DNA from: Mesorhabditis belari
Lineage: Eukaryota; Nematoda; Chromadorea; Rhabditida; Rhabditidae
Direction of reading: 5' to 3'
NCBI GenBank assembly: GCA_958450365.1
Contig: CAUEEP010000939.1
Coordinates: forward strand, 2,108,001-2,172,000
Length of the DNA: 64,000 nt
Made by a program: the position numbers and the translations under genes. The notes beneath the pieces were generated by a model. It had not been told where the DNA came from. It did no database searches and was given only the letters and a program-made list of their open reading frames with translations. Below are positions 49,781-60,249 of this stretch, piece after piece; the stretch's first letter is position 1, and each line of letters begins with the position of its first letter.

Positions 49781-50464
49781 AAAAAAAAACCATAATCTTA
49801 GCTATTTCTTAATCTAATTTTGCTATTTTTGCCTTAATTCTGCTAAAATTCTGTAAAAGTTATTGAAGAATGTAAAAAATAGATAAATTGACTGAAAAAT
49901 AGCTAAGATTACGGTAATTTTAGGAAATGAAGACGTTTTAGAAAAGGAAGAAGTCCTTGAATTCTTAATTAGACTTTTAACTGTTCCCATTCTTTTCCTT
50001 CATCATTTCCCCCCACTTTAATAGCCAATGAATATTCAAAAAGGCTTTAAATTTTGAAATTCTTTGATCATTAGTCTCTGTGATGTCTAGAATGATAATA
50101 GACGTTCTGTTTTGATAAAATATACTAATTAAAGTGCCAAAATTTTGTATTGAATGAAATTTACGATGCTGAAAATAGTAAAATTCCTCTTTTCTTCTCA
50201 GAAATATCCCTTTTTTCCTTAAAAATATTCACTTATTAAAAAAGCAGAAAGAGATTTCGAAAAAAAGGCGTTTTTTTGGGGAGTTGATCATGGGAAAATC
50301 CATTTTCAAGGCACAGGTAAACATGTGTTTTTGGTGAGGATTTTGAGCTAAACAAAGTAGACTTGAAAGCTTTGGAGTTGAAATAATAGAAAGAAATGAA
50401 ATTCAGGGGCAAATATGGTTTGAAAGAGCTTTGAAAGGCAAAAAAAAAGGACAACTAGTAAAAT
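49781..50464. other. intergenic, nothing recognised
   Basis: AT-rich single-copy-looking sequence with no exon, tRNA or TIR that I can support. Confidence 0.55.
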
Positions 50465-50835
50465 TTAACTCAAATTTAGCTCAAATTTCTTGGCGCTGAG
50501 CTGTCCAATTTAAATAATTTTTGGACCAATCGAAAGAGAAAGACTTGGCGCATCAAATGATACCAAGGACATTTAAATTGGACAACTCAACACCAAGATT
50601 TTTGAGTTCAAAGTTGGATTGCCAATGGCAAACGGAGCTGGACACCTTTTATACGCGCCCCGCCCCTTTTCCCATTGACAATCCAACTTTGAACTCAAAT
50701 TTCTCAGTGTTGGGGTCTTCAATTTAAATAGTTTTTGTACCAATCGAAAGAGAAAGACTTGGCGCATCAAATGATATCAAAAATATTCAAATTGGACAGC
50801 CCAACACTGAGAAATTTGAGTTCAAAGTTAGATTG
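50465..50835. mobile_element. palindromic element L, copy 2
   Basis: Two L modules in tandem, both with CAATCGAAAGAGAAAGACTT and GGCGCATCAAATGATA, separated by a GC-rich hairpin (CGCGCCCCGCCCC). Confidence 0.85.
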
Positions 50836-50887
50836 TCTTTTTTTCTCTGCATGAAGGCATGAATTCTACTAGTTGCCCCAAAAAATC

Positions 50888-51100
50888 AAAGCCAAAGCTA
50901 AGCCAAAGTCTAGCCATAGCCAAGCTAAAGCCTAAGCCTAGCCAAATCCTAGCCAAATCCTAGCCAAGCCAAGCCTAAGCCAAGCCAAGCCTAAGCCTAG
51001 CCAAATCCTAGCCAAAGCCTAGCCAAATCCTAGCCAAAGCCTAGCCAAAGCCTAGCCAAAGCCTAGCCAAAGCCTAGCCAAAGCCTTAGCCTAGAATTTT
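50888..51100 (+). repeat. 12-bp AGCCTAGCCAAA array
   Basis: About 16 units with AATCCTAGCCAA variants. Confidence 0.93.
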
Positions 51101-51547
51101 AGCCTTATCAGTTAGATTTAGTCAAAAACCTTGACTTTAGCTTGACTTGACCTAGAATTTACGGAAATTTGAAAAATATTTGGCTTAGCTTTACTTTGCT
51201 TAGCTTTGGCTTAGGCTTAAGCGCAAGAATATGAAGAAAAAATTTCCCAAAAACGAATCGAGTGCTTTATTTATTTGTCAAAGCTTTCAGGGAAAGATTT
51301 CCCATTTGTCGAGCTCCTCTTTGCCTCATTTTCTCACCTGATCATATCAACAAAGGGCATTCGAATAAAATGTCGAAAGGATCACGAAAAGAAAGAAAAG
51401 AAAGAAAAGAAAAAGGAAAAGGAGTCAGTTGTGCTGAAAATGAGAGAAAGATTTTGTTGACTTTTAAAAAAAAAAGAAAAACAGAGATCTAACGAGGGAT
51501 GTAGCTTGGATTTTTGATTTCGACCTTTCAAAAATACAGTAAGAGTC

Positions 51548-51785
51548 TAGTCCAGTCTAGTCTTACTGTAGTCTAGTCCAGTCTAGCCTAGTCGTACTGT
51601 AGTCTAGTCTAGTCTTACTGTAGTCTAGTCTAGTCCAGTCTAGTCTTACTGTAGTCTAGTCTAGTCGTACTGTAGTCTAGTCTAGTCCAGTCTAGTCGTA
51701 CTGTAGTCTAGTCTAGTCGTACTGTAGTCTAGTCTAGTCCAGTCTAGTCTTACTGTAGTCTAGTCTAGTCTAGTCTTACTGTATT
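51548..51785 (+). repeat. GTCTAGTC / TTACTGTA array
   Basis: Higher-order mix of CTAGT pentamers and CTTACTGTA or CGTACTGTA. Confidence 0.93.
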
Positions 51786-52017
51786 TACAGTAAGATACTA
51801 GTCTTACTGTATTTTAGTACTATTTTTAAGTATAAGTCTATAAGTAGAGCTAATTACCTTTTAAAGATAAGAGTGAGAGCGTTTGTAAGCTGGAGAAATG
51901 TATTCAGTCTGTGCAAGGAGCTCTAACTACTCATTTCACTAGAGAACTTCAAATATAGCGGCCTATAAGGGTGCGCTAAGCGGGAAGGAAGGAAAAGCAG
52001 CGATAGATCGAGAAAGG

Positions 52018-52095
52018 AGCCGAACTACCGACCATCGGACTACCAGCAAAGGCTTTTAACCACTCGGCCGCTCGGCTACCAGTTGCCCGCTGTGA
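52018..52095 (-). tRNA. degenerate tRNA-like sequence
   Basis: CGGCCGAGTGGTTAAAAGCC (Ser/Leu-type A box) and a weak B box (AGTTCGGCTCC). Confidence 0.45.
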
Positions 52096-52242
52096 GAGTT
52101 CCCTTTAAACAGTGCCTTGTCCCCCTGTCCCTTTAAATCCTCAAATATGTTTAATTTTAAGCTAAAAGAGTTTGAAATCTTGGATTTCAGTTATTTCTAG
52201 CATTTAGTAGCTAAAAACTTTAGAAAACTCGTCACCTACAGT

Positions 52243-52632
52243 ACTTTAGAGTGATGTAGAGTACTGTAGAGTACTGTAGGGCACTGTAGAGTACTTTAGA
52301 GTACTGTAGGGCACTGTAGAGTACTGTAGAGTACTGTAGGGCACTGTAGAGTACTTTAGAGTACTGTAGGGCACTGTAGAGTACTGTAGAGTACTGTAGG
52401 GCACTGTAGAGTACTTTAGAGTACTGTAGGGCACTGTAGAGTACTTTAGAGTACTGTAGGGCACTGTAGAGTACTTTAGAGTACTGTAGGGCACTGTAGA
52501 GTACTTTAGAGTACTGTAGGGCACTGTAGAGTACTTTAGAGTACTGTAGGGCACTGTAGAGTACTTTAGAGTACTGTAGAGTAGTGTAGAGTACTTTAGA
52601 GTACTGTAGAGTAGTGTAGAGTACTTTAGAGT
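52243..52632 (+). repeat. 30-bp minisatellite
   Basis: Units containing GTACTTTAGAGTACTGTAGG then GCACTGTAGA, very regular; 10-bp sub-units. Confidence 0.96.
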
Positions 52633-52992
52633 CCTTTAATAATACAGGTACGGGATCAAAAAGACTGAAAAATGGTGTACTTCTAGCTTTGACTCTGATA
52701 GTTAGATTGAAATCGATTTTGATGATGAAAAGTGTGGGCAATGACTCTAAACTTCAAACAATCATTTGCAATAAAAAAAGAGATTGTGAAATCTCTCGAA
52801 AGTTTTATGGTTTGAATTCTCTTCCAAAAATTAAGTGCATTTGATTGGATTAACCATTCGACCCATGGAAAACTCAAAAAATACGAAAAACTCTTCAAAT
52901 TGATGACAAATAGGGAGTGTCTGAGAAAGGAAATGAAAAGAAAAGTGGAAAAGGAATGGGAATTTGATTTGAGTGAGTCTTTATGTACGTAC

Positions 52993-53093
52993 TAAAATGT
53001 AAACGCAATCTTTCTAGCGCTCTAATTCTTCATTTCTTCACAAAAGAAATGAAGAATTCAATGAGTTATGTTAGGTTTACGTTTAGAGAATAG
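52993..53093. repeat. hairpin element P, copy 7
   Basis: AAATGTAAACGCAATCTTTC and a partly decayed inverse arm around TTCTTCACAAAAGAA. Confidence 0.75.
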
Positions 53094-53284
53094 GTTTGGA
53101 GAAAACAGAGAGAATTCTAGAAAACAGACAGCACAAAGTAAAGCTTGAAAAGCAGTTACTGCTTGTTTTCTAAAAGATAGCTTTAGATTCACCAGATGTC
53201 AAAACTCTCTTTTGATTTTTTTCTAATAAAGTTTAAATAAGTTGGAACTAGGGTAGATCAAAAGGTTCCCTTTCGGTTTTTATT

Positions 53285-53890
53285 TGGCTCGATTCCGATT
53301 TGGATCCAATTCCGGGCCGATTTGGTTCCAATTCTGGGCCGATTTGGCTCCAATTCCGGGCCGATTCGGTTCCAATTCTGGGCCGATTTGGCTCCAATTC
53401 CGGGCCGATTCGGTTCCAATTCTGGGCCGATTTGGCTCCAATTCCGGGCCGATTCGGTTCCCATTTGGGGCCGATTTGGCTCCCATTCCGGGCCGATTCG
53501 GTTCCCATTTGGGGCCGATTTGGCTCCCATTCCGGGCCGATTCGGTTCCAATTCTGGGCCGATTTGGCTCCAATTCCGGGCCGATTCGGTTCCAATTCTG
53601 GGCCGATTTGGCTCCAATTCCGGGCCGATTCGGTTCCAATTCTGGGCCGATTTGGCTCCAATTCCGGGCCGATTCGGTTCCCATTTGGGGCCGATTTGGC
53701 TCCAATTCCGGGCCGATTTGGTTCCAATACGGTTCCTATTTTGTTCCAATACGATTCCAATACGGTTCCTATTTTGTTCCAATACGATTCCAATGCGGTT
53801 CCTATTTTGTTCCAATACGATTCCAATACGGTTCCTATTTTGATCCAATACGGTTCCAATTTGGCTCCTATTTGGTTCCTATTCAGTTCC
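53285..53890 (-). repeat. 22-bp GGGCCGATTTGGCTCCAATT minisatellite
   Basis: About 20 units of 22 bp, then 11-bp GGTTCCTATTT / GTTCCAATACG units. Open over 140-230 codons in several frames on both strands. The 11-bp part is the reverse complement of the array at 14409. Confidence 0.96.
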
Positions 53891-53907
53891 CATTCGGGAT
53901 CAAGAAT

Positions 53908-53984
53908 TTGTCCGCCGCCGAGACTAGAACCCGTGACCTTTCGCTTATCGGGCAACTGTGCTAACCATGATCTTGATCACTTGA
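53908..53984 (-). tRNA. degenerate tRNA-like sequence
   Basis: D arm GGTTAGCACAGTTG and T arm CACGGGTTCTAGTCTCGG. Stems imperfect. Confidence 0.5.
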
Positions 53985-54539
53985 TCTCCTTGACTTCAGA
54001 GGGAGTTTACTTATAATCAGCTTTGAATCAAGCTTTTGAATTAAGCTTTTAAAGGAAGCTTTTAAGCTCAAGCTTTTGAATCTGGAGTAGAAAAATAAAT
54101 AAATATAACAAATAAAGAATAAAAAAGCTCAATCCAATCCAAATCAATGCCAGAAAAATGTAAATGAGTCCATCAGAAAATAGGTGCTTAGAATCTAGTA
54201 AATCTTGTCGAATCTAGTTGAAATTATAGAAATTTCTTATTCTATTTCTTATTCTACTTTTTATTCTATCAGTTAAAAGCTCAACAACAAATTTCACCTC
54301 ATTTCAGGCACAGATAGCTCTTTCAAAATCAAGGTATCAATGTACATTGTCCTTTTCAAAAGCACATCAAAGTTAAAATGTTTTTTGGGTGTTTTGATGG
54401 ATTGAAATGGGACGTCAGGTGTGCCCTTTTCAAAAGAGAAATATCACCTATCAAAAAGGTAAACCAATTTAGAGCTTAAAGTTATAAATTCTAGATAAAA
54501 ATGAGTTTGTTTATGAGTGATTCGATGTACAGTACTGGT

Positions 54540-54612
54540 AGTACAGTACAGTACAGTAGAGTACAGTACAGTACAGTACAGTACAGTACAGTACAGTACA
54601 GTAGAGTACAGT
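54540..54612 (+). repeat. GTACA array at a Tc1-like end
   Basis: GTACAGTACAGTAGAGTACA repeats leading straight into the TIR TACAGTACTGG. Confidence 0.92.
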
Positions 54613-54863
54613 ACAGTACTGGACAATGAAATATCATATTTGAAAAACGATCGTCACTTTCGCGCGTCTATAAGTCCCTTGTCTTTGAGTTTAATTAGTG
54701 TTATACATTTTCTGAAAGCTCTTTTCAATGGCTACACAATGGTAATATTAATATTTACAAATACGGTAAAGACAAGGGAGTTACAGACGGGCGAAAGTGA
54801 TGATCTTTTTTCAAATATTCAAATATGATATTTCAATATGATATTTCATTGTCCACTAGTGTA
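54612..54863. mobile_element. Tc1-like MITE, family E, copy 3
   Basis: Same TIRs as the copy at 12205; the right end is slightly decayed (CCACTAGTGTA). Its left end merges into a GTACA-type array. Confidence 0.9.
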
Positions 54864-54937
54864 AGTGCAAGGTAAAGCCGGAGAAGAGATCAAAACGCTC
54901 AAATCTCAAGACTCATCAGTTCATCTCAATCATCTTG

Positions 54938-55025
54938 TGTCTATTTGGGGTTCTTTTACGCATTTTCCAAGAAAAGGAAAGATTTCAATGCGCCAGGAAT
55001 GGTGTGTTTACAGATTTTAGCCCAA
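54938..55025. repeat. hairpin element P, decayed copy 8
   Basis: One good arm (AATGCGCCAGGAATGGTGTG then TTTACAGATTTTAGC); the other is eroded. Confidence 0.6.
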
Positions 55026-55029
55026 AAAT

Positions 55030-55720
55030 AGGAAAACTTCAAAGAAAAAGCTTTTTGCCAAAAAAGGAAAGCGAATATAAAGCGAATCTAAAAAGAAATC
55101 TATTCTTAAAATAAGTTTTCCTAATGTTTATCAAAGTGCTCGAGTGATAAATGCAAATCTCCATCCAAAAATTGCCGTCAAAAATCCGCCAAAAGGTCAA
55201 TAGGCTTTCCCGAGAAAATCCCCAAAAAGGAAAAGCTTAAAAATTGCAGAAAACAAATTTCAATCAACGAAATGATGGGAAATAGAATTTGGTGAAAAAA
55301 ATCGGAAACGTGCCAGAAAACGCGCGATTATGCAAAAAAAGAACAAGTACAAAGTAATCAAAAACATTCAAAAACAAACAAAATCAGACTGAAATCTTTT
55401 GAAATTCTAACAATAAATCAAAAGATTTTTCTTTAACCCAACCCTAATATATTGAAGTTTTTCGGTCAAAATAAATATTTTCCATCAAAAAAAAAGCAAT
55501 TCCTTTGGGAGTCTGAAGCTTTTTTTGGGGTTAAAATTTGAGAATTGATGACTTTGCACTGTTAAAGGGTATTCAGGAAAAGAAATGAAAGGAAATGAGA
55601 TAAAAGAAAATGAAAGGATATTAAAATAATGATACGTTATTCAGATGATAAAGTGAAAGCCAATAAAGCATAGAGCACAGCGAGTCATAAATGTAGAGAT
55701 AAAAGAAAGGTATGTGGATA
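55030..55720. other. intergenic, nothing recognised
   Basis: A-rich plus strand. No splice-bounded frame of use on either strand. Confidence 0.55.
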
Positions 55721-55724
55721 TAAG

Positions 55725-56020
55725 AAGAAGATAAGAAGAAGATAAGAAGAAGATAAGAAGAAGATAAGAAGAAGATAAGAAGAAGATAAGAAGAAGATAA
55801 GAAGAAGATAAGAAGAGGATAAGAAGAAGGTAAGAAGAGGATAAGAAGAAGGTAAGAAGAGGATAAGAAGAAGGTAAGAAGAAGGTAAGAAGAAGGTAAG
55901 AAGAAGGTAAGAAGAAGGTAAGAAGAAGGTAAGAAGAAGGTAAGAAGAAGGTAAGAAGAAGGTAAGAAGAAGGTAAGAAGAAGGTAAGAAGAAGGTAAGA
56001 AGAAGGTAAGAAGAAGGGTA
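55725..56020 (+). repeat. 11-bp AAGAAGATAAG / AAGAAGGTAAG array
   Basis: About 27 units. The left part uses GATAAG, the right part GGTAAG. Pure purine apart from T. Confidence 0.95.
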
Positions 56021-56128
56021 AAAAAGCCAATCATCAGATTACCTAGAGAGAGCCGTTAGATTTAGAGGTTTCTCTTTTTGTTTCTTGAAAGATCAAATTA
56101 AATTCATTAGGACTTCAAATCTCTCATC

Positions 56129-57124
56129 TATTGGGTTGGTGAATTGAAAGCTTCGGGCTATTGTCATATGTGACAGTTTGAGCACTTTCTTCAAAAGAAA
56201 CCCATTTTGGTGTCAATAGAAAAATAGGTTGAAAAAATAAAACACGACGAAAGACTGAAAAATTCTTTGTGGCGGGGTCTTTTTATTGCGTCGGGTTACG
56301 GTAGTTTCCGACGTTTGGCGCGGAAACGTCTGAAAGGCAAAGTGTACGGTAGACGGTGCGAAAGGCATCCGAAAGGCAGAATTTTATTATTTCAAGAGAG
56401 AATTCCTTTAAATTGATTTAAAGTAAAATGAAATTAAACCCAATTTGTTTAATTACTTTTTTAATTACTTTTTTAATTATTATTTCTAATTTATTAGGTT
56501 GGTGAATTGAAAACTGCGGGCTATTGTCATATGTCAAAGTTTGAGCACTTTCTTCAAAAGAAACCCATTTTGGTGTCAATGGAAAAGTTGTAGAGAATCA
56601 AAAATAAAGGTTATATCCAAATTTTCAGAACGATTCAAAAACTGGTTTTCAAGAAATGCCAAATTTACGAATTTTCACAAAACTTGCATTTTAAGCGAAA
56701 CTACTAAGTGTATCTTTTTGAAAATTTGGCTATAAGCCTAATTTTTGATTCTCTACAACTTTTCCATTGACATCAAAATGGGTTTCTTTTGAAGAAAGTG
56801 CTCAAACTGGGACATTCCTCCATTTTTGATTCTCCAGTCCTCCATTTTTGAGTCTCACCCTTGTCTCACACACAAACCAAAATCCTACTAGGAAAGAGGA
56901 ATCCGCAAATTGCCTGTAAAATGGGCAGAAGTCGTCAATAATAATGGAAATTATTTGGAATGAATTGATGGTTTTATGTTGAATAAATTTTAGTTCAAAG
57001 TCCTGCAGTTTTCAATTCACCAACCCAATAAAAGAAAATAATGGGATTTAAAAGTATTAGAATATGATAGCTCAAACTTTGACATATGACAATAGCCCGC
57101 AGTTTTCAATTCACCAACCCAATA
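56129..57124. mobile_element. mariner-like element, outer, with nested copy
   Basis: TIR TTGGGTTGGTGAATTGAAA with inverse at 57105-57124. The interior is interrupted by unrelated sequence (about 56225-56490) and by a second element at 56492-57030. Confidence 0.75.
56492..57030 (+). mobile_element. nested internally deleted mariner
   Basis: TIRs TTAGGTTGGTGAATTGAAAA and inverse. Internal sequence nearly matches the 5103 copy, including the same transposase tail (GIRKLPVKWAEVVNNNGNYL) near 56895-56970. Confidence 0.85.
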
Positions 57125-57399
57125 AGTCTCTCGATTCGAAATATTCAATCATTTCAATTCGGGAAAAGAAAACTTTTCGACTTTTCGATGTTAATCAAAA
57201 GAAAAACTTTCGGAGACGACAAAAGCAAAAGAAATGTAAATAAAAATTGAGAAGAAGGAAAATTTAAAATAAAATATACTTTAAAATATAAATAAAACAA
57301 AATGAATATTTTTCGAAAACTTTCAGACATCAGGAAGAGAATTTTTGCAAAATTTTCTAAAAGAAAACCTCTAAATCTAAAGAATAGAGACAAAGATTG

Positions 57400-57475
57400 G
57401 AAAAAAGAATAAAAAGAATAAAAAGAATAAAAAGAATAAAAAGAATAAAAAGAATCAAAAGAACAAAGAGAATAA
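57400..57475 (+). repeat. 10-bp AAAAAGAATA array
   Basis: Seven units. Confidence 0.92.
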
Positions 57476-57896
57476 AAAAAAGAACAGTTGTGGGTGGGCA
57501 AATAGATCCGAAAATCTTCGGGATTTCTTGAAAAAAACTCCTGAAAAGATTCAGAAGTTTCGCTTTTCACAAACACAAAAAGGTTCTTTGCCCGAGAAAA
57601 AACTCTGAAAATCTCTGAAATATCTCTGAAATATCTCTGAAATTTCAATCTCCTCTAATGAAAAGAATTTCGTTTGTCTGGTTTTTGGGGCAAAAAAAAT
57701 GAAATGAAATTGAAATTGAAAAATCCCGATAAATAGAGAATCCGTTAGTTGGGGTAAATTCGATTTTTTTTTCAAAGCTGGTTTCATTTTTGGGTAAACA
57801 ATTGATGGGTAAACATGCATTTAGTGATGTTTTTCAGTACGTTTTTTTATAGAAAAAATGGATACTTTAAATAACTATCGTATCGTGAAACATAAC

Positions 57897-58516
57897 TACC
57901 GTAAAAACTCTAATAGAAGCCGCCAATAGGAGCGTCGGATAGTCTAAGTTTACACTCAAACAAACGCTCAGATCTTAGCACCTGTTCGTTTGTTTCTATG
58001 CGTTTAGGTATCAAATTAAAGTAGAGAGAATGGGTGATATTTTGAGATATAACACATATCATTAACATTAACCAGCGCTTAGAAAACATGATTGAAAAGT
58101 GGCAAAAAGAGCCGATTTTTCATCAACTTCAAATCAACATCTCAAACAAACGCTCATATCTCGACATCAATACTTTTGTTTCTGTGCGTTTGGGTATCAA
58201 ATGAAAGTAGGGGAAATGGCTGATATTTTGAGATATAACATTTATTTTTAACATTAACCAGCACTTAGAAAAACATGATTGAAAAATGATGAAAAATCAG
58301 CTTTTTTGCCACTTTTCAATCATTTTGTTTTAGGCACTAGTTAATGCTAATGATATGTGTTATATCTCAAAATATCACCCATTTTCTCTATTTTAATTTG
58401 ATACCTAAACGCACAGAAACAAAAGTATTGATGTCAAGATCTGGGCATTTGTTTGAGAGTAAACTTAAACTCTGCGACGCTTCCATAGGAGCCGTTCTTT
58501 TAGAGTATTTACGGTA
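57897..58516. mobile_element. MITE family G, copy 2
   Basis: Same TIR and modules as the 19043 copy, ending AGAGTATTTACGGTA. Confidence 0.88.
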
Positions 58517-58519
58517 GTG

Positions 58520-59155
58520 CTGTGTTTTTGAAGTGAAGGAACTGGGAACGTATTCTTAGGTATAACTACTTCAAAGTCACAGGAAAATGAAAATTGAATT
58601 GCAAAGGATCCTTTGAGACAAAAAAAAGTGGTTCATTGAGAATTTCTTGACGTAAAGACTCTAGTTTTTCTTCAGAAAATCCCCATTGCGATTTTCATTC
58701 GAATTTGAAGTGGAACGTTCTCATATTTCCAACATTAAGCGCTTAAAATTGGAAAAAAGAAATTTCTGAGAAGCGAATTCTAAATGTTTACAAAAGTTTG
58801 AAGAAAAGGAAACATCTGGATAAATAGAAAAGAGAAAATGTGTGTGTGAAAATCTGGAGGAGATGAGTCCGATTGAGTTTTGAGGGAAAAAAATGCAAAA
58901 AATCCAGTGATACGACTCTGTTTCACGATTTGTGAAGAGAAAAGATGTAAAAGAAAGTATGCAAATTCATTTCACTAATCAAAACCACGTCTACTATTGT
59001 ATAGACGAAAGTTCTAGGTTCTAGACTAAAGACTAAGACTAAGACTTCTAGACTAAAGACTAAGACTAATAAATCTAAAGGTTTTCAATTTTTTGCAATA
59101 CAAATTATACTTCTGAAAATGGTTTCCCTTTAATTTACCGCTGATGAATTAATAT
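58520..59155. other. intergenic, nothing recognised
   Basis: AT-rich with a small GACTAAGACTAA repeat near 59030. No gene seen. Confidence 0.55.
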
Positions 59156-59159
59156 GAAA

Positions 59160-59280
59160 GTAAGGTTAAGACAAGAAAAGACAAGAGAAGACAAGAAAAG
59201 ACAAGAGAAGACAAAGAAGACAAGAAAAGACAAGACAAGGCAAAACAAGACTAAGACAAGACTAAAACAAGACTTAAGAA
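59160..59280 (+). repeat. 10-bp GACAAGAAAA array
   Basis: About ten units with GACAAGAGAA and GACTAAGACAA variants. Confidence 0.92.
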
Positions 59281-59846
59281 AATGTAAAGAAAAGACAAAG
59301 GTGACTGGATCGAAGATGGGTAAAGGGTCCAAGAGAAGGACACAACAACACAATAGAAAGCGACCGTCAACCCTTTTCTCGAGAATTGACAAAAGACAAT
59401 GAGTGGATAGGAAAGCAGAAAAGGAGTGAAAAGAAAAGGTGAACATGAAGAGTCAAGTGACAAGAAGAATTTCTGGAAGTTAAGGCTTTGATGCACTTGA
59501 TTCGGCCTCTATTAACGATCTAGATTGTTCCGAACAGAGAAAAGCCATTGCTGGCAAAGTAAGGTAAGGCTAGACCAGGTCAAAAGTCAGATCAAATCAA
59601 TATTTGCTCTGGTCAAGCTTTGTATCAGAAATAGGGACTAGGTAGGCAAGGCCAGGCTAGTAGACTTGATATCCGATGGGTCGAATTAGAGCGAATAAAT
59701 CGGATTAGAGCGAATCGGATTGCCTCGGGTGATGAGCCGATTTAATGACCTCATTCATTGGATTGAATCCGATCCGATCCGATAAAAATTAAGGCATAAG
59801 GCTCCACTCTGGGGCCTTATGCCTTAGGCCACCCAACGGGATACGT

Positions 59847-59930
59847 GTCGGCGTAGCTCATTGGTAGAGCGTTTGCCCGGTAAGCGATTCGAAGCCGCGA
59901 TCTCAACGGGTTCGAATCCCGGTGCCGGTC
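59847..59930 (+). tRNA. class II tRNA-like gene with GGT anticodon loop
   Basis: 84 nt. Acceptor GTCGGCG/TGCCGGT pairs with wobbles, D arm GCTC-ATTGGTA-GAGC is perfect, anticodon stem TTTGC/GCGAT mostly pairs. The loop is CCGGTAA (GGT). A 17-nt variable arm has a TCG/CGA stem. The T arm has four pairs around TTCGAAT. C instead of T at position 33 is abnormal. Thr tRNAs normally lack a long variable arm, so this is either a pseudogene or a nematode-type V-arm tRNA. Confidence 0.6.
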
Positions 59931-60089
59931 ACGTATTTTATTCCCAGCCCAAACCTATAAAAGGATCTCTATCCAACTAAAAGCCTCTATTGGATTGAAT
60001 CTATCGGCTCGGCTCGGCTCGATTCGATTCGATTCGATTCGATCCAATCCCATCCAATCCGATCCAACAGAATTTCGCTCCAATAGCAA

Positions 60090-60245
60090 GTCTACAAACC
60101 AGTCTACAAACCAGTCTACAAACCAGTCTACAAACCAGTCTACAAGCCAGTCTACAAGCCGCACAAGCCAGTCTACAAGCCAGTCTACAAACCAGTCTAC
60201 AAGCCAGTCTACAAGCCAGTCTACAAGCCAGTCTACAGTCTACAA
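60090..60245 (+). repeat. 12-bp CAGTCTACAAAC array
   Basis: About 12 units with CAGTCTACAAGC variant. Encodes a spurious NQST repeat. Lies about 160 bp after the tRNA-like gene at 59847. Confidence 0.94.
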
Positions 60246-60249
60246 GCCA

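Noticed and set aside
53248..54016. Open frames over 22-bp array on both strands
   Set aside because: Array artefact; no promoter, splice or domain evidence.
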